A program made the position numbers and the translations under genes. From Streptomyces sp. CG4 (GTDB lineage: Bacteria; Actinomycetota; Actinomycetes; Streptomycetales; Streptomycetaceae): 64,000 nucleotides of DNA. The stretch spans positions 1,240,001 to 1,304,000 of the forward strand of contig NZ_CP163525.1 of NCBI RefSeq assembly GCF_041080655.1. Direction: 5' to 3'. Every line of letters begins with the position of its first letter. The first letter of the stretch is position 1. The notes below the pieces were generated by a model. It worked only from the letters and a program-made list of their open reading frames with translations. It was not told the origin of the DNA and did no database searches. Positions 17,173-26,763 of this stretch are shown here, one piece after another.

Positions 17173-20100
17173 TCAGGCTCGCCTGAACCGCAAGGTCACC
17201 AGCTCGAACGGCCGCAAGCGAAGAGCGACGCTGGTGCCCGCGCGCTCCACGGCATCCGGCAGTGGCCGCTCCAGCAGATCCGTCACCGTCACGTCCGACA
17301 CCTCGAAGCTCGCCGTGAGCGTCGCGCGGGCCCGGCCCCCCTGGGCCTCGTGGAAGCGGACCACCACGTCCCCGCTGCCGTCGTCGGCGAGCTTCACCGC
17401 CGTGACGACCACGGCGTCGTTGTCCAGGGTGACCAGCGGGGCCACCTCATGGGCACCGGTCAGGTGGCGTTCCGGCTGGTTGATCCGCCAGCCCTCGCGG
17501 ACCGCGTCCCCGATGTCCGCGCCGGGCACGAGCGCGTGCCGGAAGCGGTGGACGCCCTGGTCGGTCTCGGGGTCGGGGAAGCGCGGGGCGCGCAGGAGGG
17601 AGACGCGGACCGTGGTCGTCGTACCGCGGTCGGGGTCGGCGCGCACCGTGCGGGTCACGTCGTGGCCGTACGTCGAGTCGTTGACGACCGCCACGCCCCA
17701 GCCGGGCTCCGCCAGGTGGACGAAGCGGTGGTTGCACGCCTCGAACTTGGCCGCCTCCCAGGAGGTGTTGGTGTGGGTGGGGCGGAAGACATGCCCGAAC
17801 TGGGTCTCGGAGGCGTAGCGTTCGGCGTGCAGGTCGAGCGGGAAGGCCAGCTTCAGGAACTTCTCCGTCTCGTGCCAGTCGACCTCGGTGTCGATGACCA
17901 GGCGCCGCTCGCCCGGCGGCAGGGACAGCACCTGGGTGACGCGGGAGTCGCCGAAGGAGCGTGTGATCCGCACCGACGTACCGTCCTCACCGGCCCTCAC
18001 CTTCTCCGCGTCCGTGAGGTCGGTGACCGTGTTCCGGTAGAACTCGTCCACGTCCCAGGCGTCCCACATGTTCGGGAAGTCCTGGTGGAGCTGGAGGAGG
18101 TTGGCCGCCTGGCCGGGGGCGATGGTCTCGCGGTCGGCCTGGATGTCGTAGACGGAGACGATCAGCCCCTGGGCGTCGATCTCGGCCCGGAGCAGGCCAT
18201 TGGCCAGGACGAATCCACCGGCGGGGCGCGGGGCGGAGCTCGTCCCCTGCGGAAAGCGCCGTGCTCCCGCGCCGCCGGCGAGAACGCCGGCGCGGCTGTG
18301 TGGTGCCGCGTTGAAGACCAGTTCCCGGTCGCCGTCGGCGGCCAGGGCGCGCTGGGCCGCGTCGATGATGTCGTTCAGTTCCGCGGCGATCCGCTCGTAC
18401 GTCGCCCGTGCCTCCCGGTGCACCCAGGCGATGGACGAGCCGGGCAGGATGTCGTGGAACTGGTGCAGCAGGACCGTCTTCCAGATCCGGTCCAACTCGT
18501 CGTAGGGGTAGGGGAATCCGGTGCGGACGGCGGCGGTGGCCGCCCACAGCTCCGCCTCCCTCAGCAGGTGTTCGCTGCGCCGGTTGCCCTGTTTGGTCCT
18601 GGCCTGGCTGGTGAGCGTGGCGCGGTGCAGTTCGAGGTACAGCTCGCCGACCCAGACGGGCGCCTCGGGGTACTCGGCCTCGGCTTTCCGGAAGAAGGCG
18701 CGGGGTGTCTCCCAGGCGACGGTCGGCGAGCCTTCCAGGTCGCGCAGCCGGGCCGCCTTGGCGACCATCTCGCGGGTCGTGCCGCCGCCTCCGTCGCCCC
18801 AGCCGGTGGGCGCGAGGGAGTGCCGGGCCCGGCCCTTGTCCTTGAAGTTGCGCTCCGCGTGGGCGAGTTCGCTGCCCTTCATGGAGCAGTTGTAGGTGTC
18901 GACGGGCGGGAAGTGGGTGAAGATCCGGGTGCCGTCGATGCCTTCCCACCAGAAGGTGTGGTGCGGGAACGTGTTCGTCCGGGACCAGGAGATCTTCTGC
19001 GTCAGCAGCCACTTCGAGCCCGCCGCCTTGATGATCTGCGGCAGGCCCGCGGCGAAGCCGAAGGTGTCCGGCAGCCACGCCTCCTCGTTCTCGATGCCGA
19101 ACTCGTCCAGGAAGAACCGCTTTCCGTGCACGAACTGCCGGGCCATCGCCTCCGAGCCCGGCATGTTGGTGTCCGACTCCACCCACATCCCGCCGGCCGG
19201 CGCGAACCGCCCCTCCGCGACGGCCTTCTTCACCCGCGCCCATACCTCGGGCCGGTGCTCCTTCACCCAGGCCCACTGCTGGGCCTGGGACATGGCGAAG
19301 ACGAACTCCGGCTCGTCCTCGATCAGCGCGGTCATGTTGGAGGTCGTACGGGCCACCTTGCGGACCGTCTCGCGCAGCGGCCACAGCCAGGCCGAGTCGA
19401 TGTGCGCGTGCCCGACGGCGCTGACGCGGTGCGCGGACGGCACGGCGGGGGAGGCGAGCACAGCGGTGAGCTGCTGCCGGGCCCGGTCCGCGGTGCCGTT
19501 CACGTCCTGGAGGTCGACGGCGTCCAGGGCTCGCTCGACGGCGCGCAGGATGTCGTACCGGCGCGCGGAGTCCACGGGCAGCTCGGCCATCAGCTCACCG
19601 AGCACCTCCAGGTCCATGACGAGCTGCCACACCGTGTCGTCGAAGACCGCGAGGTCCATGCGGGCGAGCGTGTACTGCGGATCGCTGCCGGCGGTCTCCT
19701 TGTCGCCGAGCCGTGTGGGCAGGAAGGGGTGGTAGTCGAGGATGACCGGGTTGGAGGCGGCCTCGATGTGCAGGACCACCTCCTCCCCGCCCGCCGCCGG
19801 GGCGCCGACGCGGACCCACTGGTTGCGCGGGTTGAGGCCCTTCACCGGGCTGCCGTCGGGGCGGTAGACCAGGCCCTCGCACTGGAAGCCGGGCATGTTC
19901 TCGTCGAAGCCCAGGTCGAGCAGGGTCTCGACGGTCTTCCCGGCCCAGGCCTCGGGCACGGTCCCGGTCACCCGGAACCAGCTCGTGCCCCAGGGAGCCC
20001 CCCACCGGGCGCCGACCTCGATGCGCTCCGGCTCGGCGGCGAGTCCTTCCGCGACCGGTACGGGCTCACCGGGCGCGTGCCAGACCGCGACCCGCAGCGG

Positions 20101-20187
20101 CACGGACTCGGGGTACACGGCGGGGCGGATGCGTTCGTCGAGGACGCGCCTGAGGCGGGCTTCCACCAGAGTGCGGTCGTCATGCAT
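17173..20187 (-). CDS. GH38 alpha-mannosidase (cytoplasmic)
   Basis: This 1004-residue protein is a full-length glycoside hydrolase family 38 enzyme. An N-terminal beta domain of about 250 residues precedes the catalytic barrel. The zinc-site motif VGHAHIDSAWLWP supplies His262 and Asp264, and the nucleophile Asp339 lies in GMWVESDTNMPG. A helical bundle and large C-terminal beta-sandwich follow. It removes terminal alpha-linked mannose. There is no signal peptide, so it should act inside the cell on imported oligosaccharides. It is the last gene of the minus-strand glycan operon, 44 bp after the GH85 gene. The start ATG has GGGAG upstream. Confidence 0.95.
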   Translation of the reverse strand: MHDDRTLVEARLRRVLDERIRPAVYPESVPLRVAVWHAPGEPVPVAEGLAAEPERIEVGARWGAPWGTSWFRVTGTVPEAWAGKTVETLLDLGFDENMPGFQCEGLVYRPDGSPVKGLNPRNQWVRVGAPAAGGEEVVLHIEAASNPVILDYHPFLPTRLGDKETAGSDPQYTLARMDLAVFDDTVWQLVMDLEVLGELMAELPVDSARRYDILRAVERALDAVDLQDVNGTADRARQQLTAVLASPAVPSAHRVSAVGHAHIDSAWLWPLRETVRKVARTTSNMTALIEDEPEFVFAMSQAQQWAWVKEHRPEVWARVKKAVAEGRFAPAGGMWVESDTNMPGSEAMARQFVHGKRFFLDEFGIENEEAWLPDTFGFAAGLPQIIKAAGSKWLLTQKISWSRTNTFPHHTFWWEGIDGTRIFTHFPPVDTYNCSMKGSELAHAERNFKDKGRARHSLAPTGWGDGGGGTTREMVAKAARLRDLEGSPTVAWETPRAFFRKAEAEYPEAPVWVGELYLELHRATLTSQARTKQGNRRSEHLLREAELWAATAAVRTGFPYPYDELDRIWKTVLLHQFHDILPGSSIAWVHREARATYERIAAELNDIIDAAQRALAADGDRELVFNAAPHSRAGVLAGGAGARRFPQGTSSAPRPAGGFVLANGLLRAEIDAQGLIVSVYDIQADRETIAPGQAANLLQLHQDFPNMWDAWDVDEFYRNTVTDLTDAEKVRAGEDGTSVRITRSFGDSRVTQVLSLPPGERRLVIDTEVDWHETEKFLKLAFPLDLHAERYASETQFGHVFRPTHTNTSWEAAKFEACNHRFVHLAEPGWGVAVVNDSTYGHDVTRTVRADPDRGTTTTVRVSLLRAPRFPDPETDQGVHRFRHALVPGADIGDAVREGWRINQPERHLTGAHEVAPLVTLDNDAVVVTAVKLADDGSGDVVVRFHEAQGGRARATLTASFEVSDVTVTDLLERPLPDAVERAGTSVALRLRPFELVTLRFRRA

Positions 20188-20231
20188 GGGGGGTGCTCCC
20201 TGCGGAGTGCGGAGTTACGGGGTCCGGATGG

Positions 20232-22247
20232 CTACCAGGTGTGGGTCACGGTCACGGGGGCCGAGGCGTTGTAGAGCTCCCCCACGGCGCGCAGTTCGAA
20301 CCGTGCGGCGCTCTCCCCCTGCTCGGGCCGCAGGCCGGTGAGGAAGTAGGCGCGCTGGCAGGTGCCGCCGAGGAAGCGCCGGGTGCCGTCGGGCAGCACG
20401 CGGTGCAGTTCGTAGTGGCGGACGGCGCCGGGGGCGGCGTCCCAGGCGAGGCGCAGGTCGCCGCCGGTCGCGGCGGTGATCCGGGCGCCCGTGGGGGCTG
20501 CCGGGGCGGTGCCGGTGCCCCGGACGGCGAGACCGCCGAGGCGCCAGCGCACCGGGCCCGCGGTGGCCGTGAGCCGCACGCCGAGGGCGTGGACGGTGCC
20601 GGTCAGCCCGGTGAGCGGCAGCGACACGGACTGCCAGCCGTTGACGCCCTCGTCGACCGAGGTCACCGCCGGATACGTGTACGGCGGAGCCGCCCCGGCG
20701 CCGCTCGGCTCGGCCGTCGCCACGCCCGGCTCGACGTGCACGGCCCCCGCGTCGGTCCGGTACGTCAGCTCGACGACCGTGTCAGCGCCGATCGGCAGCC
20801 GGGTCGCGTACAGATCCACCACCACGGGTTGATCGAGCGCACCGTCCACCAGCACGCTGCTCCCGCCCCGCCAGGCGGCGGCGAAGTCGAAGGTCACCGC
20901 GGGCCGCTCCCCCGTGGTGCGCACCACCCAGCGCCGTGACGGCAGCCGGTCCTGCAGCCCGAGGTGGTTCCAGGCCGTGTCCGAGGTGACGGCCCCGTTC
21001 TCGTACCAGCGCAGCCCGTGCCCCGTGTTGAACACGGTCGCGAACGGCAGTGAGGTCACCGTCGAGCGGTCCGCGACCGACACCGCGGGCGCCCGCCAGG
21101 GATCACTCGCGTCCGGCCGGGAGGGGTCCGCCGAGCGCCCGGTCCAGAACCGGTCGTCGGCGGCGTGGAAGTCCTCGGGGGCGCGCTGGTCGGCGGGCAG
21201 GTGGCTGCGGGTCCACTCCGGCCGGTAGAAGCCGATCGAGGAGATGTGCTGCTTGCCGGACGGCACGATCGCGTCCCAGTCCACCGACGTGTCCGAACCG
21301 TTCGACTCCACGTCCACTCCCGCCCACAACTCATAGCGGCTGCGGCCCAGTCGGCCCGCCTTCGTGCCCGAGGACGCGAGCGTGCCCGCGCTCCAGCGGA
21401 AGTCCACGAACATGGCGTCGGCGGCCTGGAAGAAGGCCTGGTTCTGGCTGTCGAGGGCGCCCTGCCAGCTGACCGTGCCGTTCACGGTCATCGCGTCGTA
21501 CCAGGTCACCCGCTGCCCCTTGGCCGCCGCGAGCGCCTTCAGCTCCTTCACGAAGCCGAGCATGGCCTGGCCGAGGGCGGTGTTCCCGCCGCCCGTCTCG
21601 GCGTTGACGAACCAGCCGTCGAAGCCGTAGGCCGCCGCGACCGCGACGAGTTGCGCGGCGAGCGGATGGTGCCCGGAGGCGTCCTTCTGCACGAGGTCCC
21701 GGGTCCACTGCAGCTGCCCGCCGTACGCCACCGGTGGCAGGAAGATGTTTCCGAGCACCGGGACGCCGTGCCGGTGGGCCGCGTCCACGATCGGAGCGTT
21801 CGGCGCGAGGATCAGGCCCTCGCCGGCCGAGCCGCCCCAGAAGACCAGTTCGTCGAGGTAGGACCAGTGGGTGAGGGCGTAGTAGTCGGCGGTGGCCGAG
21901 CCCTGGGACGGGTTGTTCGAGGTGGGTCCGAAGGAGACGAGGGCCTGGATGCGGGCCTGGCCGGAGCGGGCCGTGGTGTTCGTGGGAGTCGGGGTGAAAC
22001 GGGCGGCGAGCGGCACGGACGCGGCGTTGCAGACGAGGTCGGCGTCGTCGGCCGCGCGCCAGCTCTTCAGGCTGCGCCAGGTGATGCCGGTGTCCGGGCT
22101 GCCGGCGGGGAGCGAGTCCGGGTACCAGTAGGAGGCGTACGGCGCGGTGGCGGCGGCTTTCGGACGGGTGGCTGCCAGGGCGGGAGCGGCCGGGACCAGG
22201 GTGGCCGCGGCGCCGGCGACGAGGACGGTGCGTCTGCTGGGGTTCAC
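20232..22247 (-). CDS. GH85 endo-beta-N-acetylglucosaminidase, Tat-exported
   Basis: This protein of 671 residues begins with a twin-arginine signal (SRRTVLV, hydrophobic core, ALA cleavage site at about residues 24-26), indicating folded export. The GH85 barrel spans about 35-330. The catalytic pair sits in GFDGWFVNAETGG: Asn215 (assisting residue) and Glu217 (acid/base), the arrangement known from EndoD/EndoA enzymes. The C-terminal half has beta-sandwich and fibronectin-like modules for carbohydrate contact. The enzyme cuts the GlcNAc-GlcNAc core of N-glycans, releasing oligosaccharide from glycoprotein. The GTG start overlaps the upstream GH5 stop as GTGA. Confidence 0.94.
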   Translation of the reverse strand: MNPSRRTVLVAGAAATLVPAAPALAATRPKAAATAPYASYWYPDSLPAGSPDTGITWRSLKSWRAADDADLVCNAASVPLAARFTPTPTNTTARSGQARIQALVSFGPTSNNPSQGSATADYYALTHWSYLDELVFWGGSAGEGLILAPNAPIVDAAHRHGVPVLGNIFLPPVAYGGQLQWTRDLVQKDASGHHPLAAQLVAVAAAYGFDGWFVNAETGGGNTALGQAMLGFVKELKALAAAKGQRVTWYDAMTVNGTVSWQGALDSQNQAFFQAADAMFVDFRWSAGTLASSGTKAGRLGRSRYELWAGVDVESNGSDTSVDWDAIVPSGKQHISSIGFYRPEWTRSHLPADQRAPEDFHAADDRFWTGRSADPSRPDASDPWRAPAVSVADRSTVTSLPFATVFNTGHGLRWYENGAVTSDTAWNHLGLQDRLPSRRWVVRTTGERPAVTFDFAAAWRGGSSVLVDGALDQPVVVDLYATRLPIGADTVVELTYRTDAGAVHVEPGVATAEPSGAGAAPPYTYPAVTSVDEGVNGWQSVSLPLTGLTGTVHALGVRLTATAGPVRWRLGGLAVRGTGTAPAAPTGARITAATGGDLRLAWDAAPGAVRHYELHRVLPDGTRRFLGGTCQRAYFLTGLRPEQGESAARFELRAVGELYNASAPVTVTHTW

Positions 22248-23500
22248 GAGCGGGTGCCTCCGTGTGGGGTGGGGAGTACCTGGTCGGGAGTGACGACCTC
22301 GGTGATCCCGCGCGCGGCGAGGTGGTCCTTGTCGTCCGCGCGGGTGTCGAGGACGGTGGTGGGACGGGCGCCGTCGGCGACGAGCCGGAAGAAGGCGTCG
22401 AAGACGGGTCCGCCGGGGGCGCACCGGGAGCGGCGCGCCGGATCGTCGGGCACGACGAGGGCGGTGGTGCGCACAGCCGGAACCCGAGGGGTCCGGTGCG
22501 CCGCGCCGGCCAGCACGCGGGCGATGTCCTTGGGCGCGCGGTCGTTGGTGAACAGGCCCAGCCCGTATTCGAGTTCGGGGAAGTCGGCGAGGCCGCGCGC
22601 CACGTCGTGGGAGCACCACCAGGTGATGCCCCACAGGTCGGGGCAGTCGAGGGCATGGGTGACGGTGGCCTCGGCGAAGGCGGCCGCGTGCTCGGCGGGC
22701 ACGAGCGGCGCGGGCGCGCCGACCTCCTGCAGCCACACCGGCCGGTGAGGTGCGTCCGCCCAGGCCTTGCTCAGCTCGGTCAGATAGGCGGCGTGATGCT
22801 CGGCCGGCACCGAGGTACGGCCGTGACGCTGGGCGGTGCCGTTGAACACCCAGGAGTGCACGGCGGTGACGTCGCCGAGGCGGGCGGAGTGGGCGGGGGT
22901 GAAGGGCTGGTCGTCCTGGTACCAGGCCGCGTCGTAGGAGGCGTGCAGGTGCAGCCGGTCCGGGGCGCCCTCGGCGCAGGCGGCCAGCATCCGGACGAGC
23001 CACCGCTCGGCTTCCGCTGAGGTGATGCGGTCGGGGTCGGGGTGGGGGCCGGCGGCGAACTGGTTGACCTCGTTGCCGACGGTCATGCCGATGAAGTGGG
23101 GGCGGTCGGCGAGGGCGGCGGCGAGGGTGCGCAGATAGGCGGCCTGGCCCTCGACCACCTCCGGGTCGGTGAAGAGGTTGCGCCGGTGCCAGGTGCGGGT
23201 CCACGCGGGCAGGAAGTCGAAGCTGCTCAAGTGGCCTTGCAGGCCGTCCACATTGACGTCCAGGCCGCGTTCCGCGGCCGCGTCGGCGAGGGCCACGAGC
23301 TGTTCTACGGCGTGCGGGCGGATCAGGGTGCGGTTGGGCTGGAAGTAGGGCCACAGCGGGAAGACGCGGATGTGGTCCAGGCCGAGTGCGGCGATCGCGT
23401 CGAGGTCGGCGCGCACCGAGTCCAGGTCGAAGTCGAGCCAGTGGTGGAACCACCCTTCGCTCGGGGTGTAGTTGACGCCGAAGCGGACGGCAGGAGGCAT
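22244..23500 (-). CDS. GH5-like clan-A glycosidase, probable beta-mannosidase
   Basis: This protein of 418 residues has a TIM-barrel of the GH5/clan A type. The acid/base is Glu144 in GMTVGNEVNQF and the nucleophile is Glu259 in VWLQEVGAP, with HSWVFNG and WGITWWCSHD as further active-site strands. No signal peptide is present. Given its position between a GH85 gene and importer genes, the most reasonable role is cleavage of the Man-beta-1,4-GlcNAc unit left by GH85 and GH38. This resembles the GH5_18 beta-mannosidases of N-glycan operons; the subfamily is assigned from memory and context. ATG at 23500 with GGAGG-like purines upstream, 26 bp after the permease. Confidence 0.83.
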   Translation of the reverse strand: MPPAVRFGVNYTPSEGWFHHWLDFDLDSVRADLDAIAALGLDHIRVFPLWPYFQPNRTLIRPHAVEQLVALADAAAERGLDVNVDGLQGHLSSFDFLPAWTRTWHRRNLFTDPEVVEGQAAYLRTLAAALADRPHFIGMTVGNEVNQFAAGPHPDPDRITSAEAERWLVRMLAACAEGAPDRLHLHASYDAAWYQDDQPFTPAHSARLGDVTAVHSWVFNGTAQRHGRTSVPAEHHAAYLTELSKAWADAPHRPVWLQEVGAPAPLVPAEHAAAFAEATVTHALDCPDLWGITWWCSHDVARGLADFPELEYGLGLFTNDRAPKDIARVLAGAAHRTPRVPAVRTTALVVPDDPARRSRCAPGGPVFDAFFRLVADGARPTTVLDTRADDKDHLAARGITEVVTPDQVLPTPHGGTRS

Positions 23501-23526
23501 GAAGTGTCCTAGTGGCGTACGGGTAT

Positions 23527-24432
23527 TCAGCCCTTGACGGCGCCCTCGCCGACACCTCGGAAGAAGTACCGCTGCAGGCAGGCGAAGAGGGCGATGAGCG
23601 GGGCCACGGCGATCACGGTGCCGGCGGCGACGATGCGTTCGTCGTTGGCGAAGGTGCCGTGCAGATAGTTCAGGCCGATGGTGAGGGTGAACTTGGACGG
23701 GTCGCTGAGCACGATCAGCGGCCACAGGAAGTCGTCCCAGGCGCCCATGAAGGCGAAGATCGCGACCACGGCCAGCGTGCCCTTCACCGACGGCAGCGCG
23801 ATGCGCAGGAACCGCTGCCAGACGTTGGCGCCGTCGACGTAGGCCGCCTCCTCGATCTCGTACGGCAGGGCGCGGAAGGCGCCCCGCATCAGCAGCACGT
23901 TCATCGCACCGATCGCGCCGGGCAGGACGACCCCGATCAGGGTGTTGTTCAGGCCGAGTTCGCGCATGGTGGTGAACTGGGCGATGACGATGCCCTCGAC
24001 GGGCACGAGCATCGCGAGCACGAACGCCAGCGTGGTCCCGCGTCGGCCCCTGAAGCGCAGCCGGGCCAGGGCGTATCCGGCGAGCGCCGAGCCGACGCAG
24101 TTGGTGACGACGTTGGCGGTGGCGACCTTCAGGGAGTTCAGGGCGTAGTCCCAGACGGGGATGGTGTCGGCGACCCGCGTGTAGTTGTGCAGCGTGGGGT
24201 GGGCGGGCAGGAGGCTCGGCGGCGAGCCGTAGATGTCCTCGGTGGGACCCTTGAGGGAGGTCGACAGCTGCCAGAGGAACGGGCCGACGGTCAGCGCGAG
24301 GACGCCGAGGAGCAGCAGATAGCGCCAGACCAGCTCGCCGGCGCGGATACGGCGACCGTGTTCGTCGGTGACGCGCGGCTCGCGCCGGGCGGTGCCGGGC
24401 GGCTCGGGCCGTACCTTCTCCAGGACGCTCAC
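23527..24432 (-). CDS. Carbohydrate ABC transporter permease (MalG-like)
   Basis: This 301-residue CUT1-family permease has six hydrophobic helices and the cytoplasmic EAA loop EEAAYVDGANVWQRFLRIALP that docks to an ATPase. Its N-terminal tail is hydrophilic (RREPRVTDEHG). With the MalF-like partner and the lipoprotein it should import an oligosaccharide. No ATPase gene is present in the operon, as is common in Streptomyces, where a shared MsiK-type ATPase serves many CUT1 systems. Its GTG start overlaps the MalF-like stop by 4 bp. Confidence 0.92.
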   Translation of the reverse strand: MSVLEKVRPEPPGTARREPRVTDEHGRRIRAGELVWRYLLLLGVLALTVGPFLWQLSTSLKGPTEDIYGSPPSLLPAHPTLHNYTRVADTIPVWDYALNSLKVATANVVTNCVGSALAGYALARLRFRGRRGTTLAFVLAMLVPVEGIVIAQFTTMRELGLNNTLIGVVLPGAIGAMNVLLMRGAFRALPYEIEEAAYVDGANVWQRFLRIALPSVKGTLAVVAIFAFMGAWDDFLWPLIVLSDPSKFTLTIGLNYLHGTFANDERIVAAGTVIAVAPLIALFACLQRYFFRGVGEGAVKG

Positions 24433-25316
24433 GACTCCTCCCTGCGGTCGGCGCGCAGGACGAGCAGCATCAGCGCGACGGTGACGACGAACACGACGAC
24501 CGAGAGCGCGGAGGCGTAGCCGACCCGGCCGGTCAGACCGGTGCCGGTGCGCTGGACGAGCATGACCAGGGTGGTGTCCTCACCGGCCGGCCCGCCGGCC
24601 GGGCCCGCCATCAGGTACACCTCGGAGAACACCTTGAACGCGGCGACCGAGGACAGCGCGGCGACCAGCACCATCGTGGAGCGCACGGCGGGCACGGTGA
24701 CCGAGAAGAAGCGACGCACGGGGCCCGCGCCGTCCACGGCGGCGGCCTCGTGCAACTCGCGCGGCACATGGGCGAGCGCCGCGAGATAGATGATCATGTA
24801 GTAGCCGAGGCCCTTCCACACCGTGACGGCCATCGCGCTCAGCAGGAGCAGCCACTGGTCGCTGAGGAACCCGATCCGGCCGATCCCGGCGGTCTCCAGC
24901 ACCGAGTCGACCAGTCCGCGTTCGTCCAGCAGCCACACCCAGATGAGCCCGACGACCACGATCGAGGCGACGACCGGGGTGTAGAAGGCGGAGCGGAAGA
25001 AGGTGATGCCGGGGATGTTCTTCTGCACCAGCAGTGCGAGCAGCAACGGCAGGACGACGAGGGCGGGGACGACCCCGGCGATGTACAGGGTGCTGTTGCG
25101 CAGCCCGGTCCAGAACATGTCGTCCTGGAGCAGCTCCCGGAAGTTGGCGAGGCCCACGAAGTGCCCCGGCAGCAGGGTGCGGCGGTCGGTGAAGGAGTTC
25201 ACCAGGGTGGAGACGAACGGGTAGAGCACGAACGCGCCGGTGACGAGCAGTCCGGGGGCGGCGAACAGCCAAGGGCTGATGGGCAGTTGGCGTCTGATGC
25301 GCACGGGGACGGCCAC
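24429..25316 (-). CDS. Carbohydrate ABC transporter permease (MalF-like)
   Basis: This 295-residue CUT1 permease has six predicted helices and an EAA loop ELHEAAAVDGAGPVRRFFSV. It pairs with the MalG-like protein downstream. Its GTG start is 6 bp after the binding-protein stop, and its stop overlaps the next start by 4 bp, so the three transport genes are translated as a unit. The substrate is inferred to be a mannose-containing N-glycan fragment from the linked GH38, GH85 and GH5 genes. Confidence 0.92.
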   Translation of the reverse strand: MAVPVRIRRQLPISPWLFAAPGLLVTGAFVLYPFVSTLVNSFTDRRTLLPGHFVGLANFRELLQDDMFWTGLRNSTLYIAGVVPALVVLPLLLALLVQKNIPGITFFRSAFYTPVVASIVVVGLIWVWLLDERGLVDSVLETAGIGRIGFLSDQWLLLLSAMAVTVWKGLGYYMIIYLAALAHVPRELHEAAAVDGAGPVRRFFSVTVPAVRSTMVLVAALSSVAAFKVFSEVYLMAGPAGGPAGEDTTLVMLVQRTGTGLTGRVGYASALSVVVFVVTVALMLLVLRADRREES

Positions 25317-25322
25317 GGCAGC

Positions 25323-26609
25323 TCAGCCCTGCCGCAGCAGACGGTCGGCGGCGTTGACAGCGTTGTCGAGGGCCTGCTGGGGGCTCTCCTTGCCCTGGAG
25401 CGCCTTGGCCACCTCGTTGCGCAGCGCGGTCTTCATCTGGTCGCTGAACAGCACGGGGGTGTAGTTGACCGCGTTCTTCAGGGACTTGGCGGCGGCGATG
25501 CGCACCCGGGTCTCGTCGGTGCCGTCCTCCTTGGTGAAGTACGGGTCGTTCAGGGAACCGGCGGTGCTCGGGAAGATGGCCACCTTCTTCGCGAAGGACA
25601 TCTGGTTGCGGGCGTCGGTGACGAAGTGCGCGAAGGCCACGGCGGCCGGGGTGTGCCGGGTGCGGGAGTTGACCATCACCCCCATCACATACATGTTGAC
25701 GTGCCCGGTGCTGGTGATCTGGTCGGTGATGCCGATGTTCCTGTACAGGCTCGGGGCGTTCTTCTTGAAGTTGTCGAGGTCGAGGGCGCTGCCGGGGTTC
25801 ATGGCGACGGCGCCGGTGAGGAACTTCTTGCCGGAGGACTCCGGGGTCGCGGTCAGTGCCTGCGGGTCGAGGGCCTTGGCGTCATACAACTTCTTGTACT
25901 CGGTGAGGAGTTCGACTCCCTTGGCGTCGTTGAAGGCGAACGCGGTGCCCTGCCGGTTCATCAGGGTGACGCCGTAGCGACCGAAGTCCTCGATGGTGGG
26001 CACGTTGGCCAGGGTGGCGACCTGACCTCCGCTCTTCCTTCCCATCTGCAGGGCGTCGGCGAAGAGTTCGCCGTAGGTCTTCGGCGGCTTGTCGGGGTCG
26101 AGCCCGGCCTTCTCGAAGAGCGCCTTGTTGTAGAAGAGCGGGCCGGTGTTCAGATACCAGGGGAAGGCGTACGTGCCGCTCATGCCGGGCACCTGGTGGC
26201 CGGCCCAGGCGCCGTCCAGGTACTCGGACCGGTACTTTCCGGCGGCTTTGTCGAGGTCCATGGCGAGCCCGGCCCTGGCGAGGGGGGCGACCAGGTCCGG
26301 GGAGACGTTGACGACGTCGGGCAGGGTGCCGCCGGCGGCGTCGGCGCTGAGTTTGTCGGGGTAGCCCTCGGCGGGCTGGTCGACCCATTTCACATGAGTG
26401 CCGGGGTACTTCTTCTCGAAGTCGGCGATGAGGCCCTCGAAGTACGACGTGAAGTTCGCGCGCAGGTTCCAGGTCTGGAAGGTGATGTCGCCCTCGACCT
26501 TGCCGGAGGCGTCGGTCGAGCCGCCGCCGTCCCCGCCCGAACCGCAGGCGCTCAGCGGCAGGACGAGGGCGACGACAGCGGCGGCGAGGGCTCTGCGGGA
26601 CTGGGGCAC
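25323..26609 (-). CDS. Oligosaccharide-binding lipoprotein of the glycan ABC importer
   Basis: This protein of 428 residues has a Sec signal ending in lipobox LPLSACGSG, followed by a family 1 (MalE-type) solute-binding fold. Typical features are the FEKKYPGTHVKWVDQPAEGY first lobe strands and DLVAPLARAGLAMDLD. It is the first gene of the glycan operon and would deliver released oligosaccharide to the two permeases. The GTG at 26609 is chosen; an ATG at 26798 would place the lipobox more than 80 residues in and would overlap the LacI operators. A GGGAG lies upstream of the GTG. Confidence 0.9.
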   Translation of the reverse strand: MPQSRRALAAAVVALVLPLSACGSGGDGGGSTDASGKVEGDITFQTWNLRANFTSYFEGLIADFEKKYPGTHVKWVDQPAEGYPDKLSADAAGGTLPDVVNVSPDLVAPLARAGLAMDLDKAAGKYRSEYLDGAWAGHQVPGMSGTYAFPWYLNTGPLFYNKALFEKAGLDPDKPPKTYGELFADALQMGRKSGGQVATLANVPTIEDFGRYGVTLMNRQGTAFAFNDAKGVELLTEYKKLYDAKALDPQALTATPESSGKKFLTGAVAMNPGSALDLDNFKKNAPSLYRNIGITDQITSTGHVNMYVMGVMVNSRTRHTPAAVAFAHFVTDARNQMSFAKKVAIFPSTAGSLNDPYFTKEDGTDETRVRIAAAKSLKNAVNYTPVLFSDQMKTALRNEVAKALQGKESPQQALDNAVNAADRLLRQG

Positions 26610-26763
26610 GGTGACACGGCTCCCTTGCTGTGTCGGGCTGTCGGGGTGCCAGAGACCTTGCCCGCGCCGTTCGGAGAAAGTCAATGCAGTCATCCGAACT
26701 AAAGAAAAGGGAAGTTCATTAGTGCAGGTCAGAGAGTTCTGGCCGGGATCTTGCCGTAGTTCG

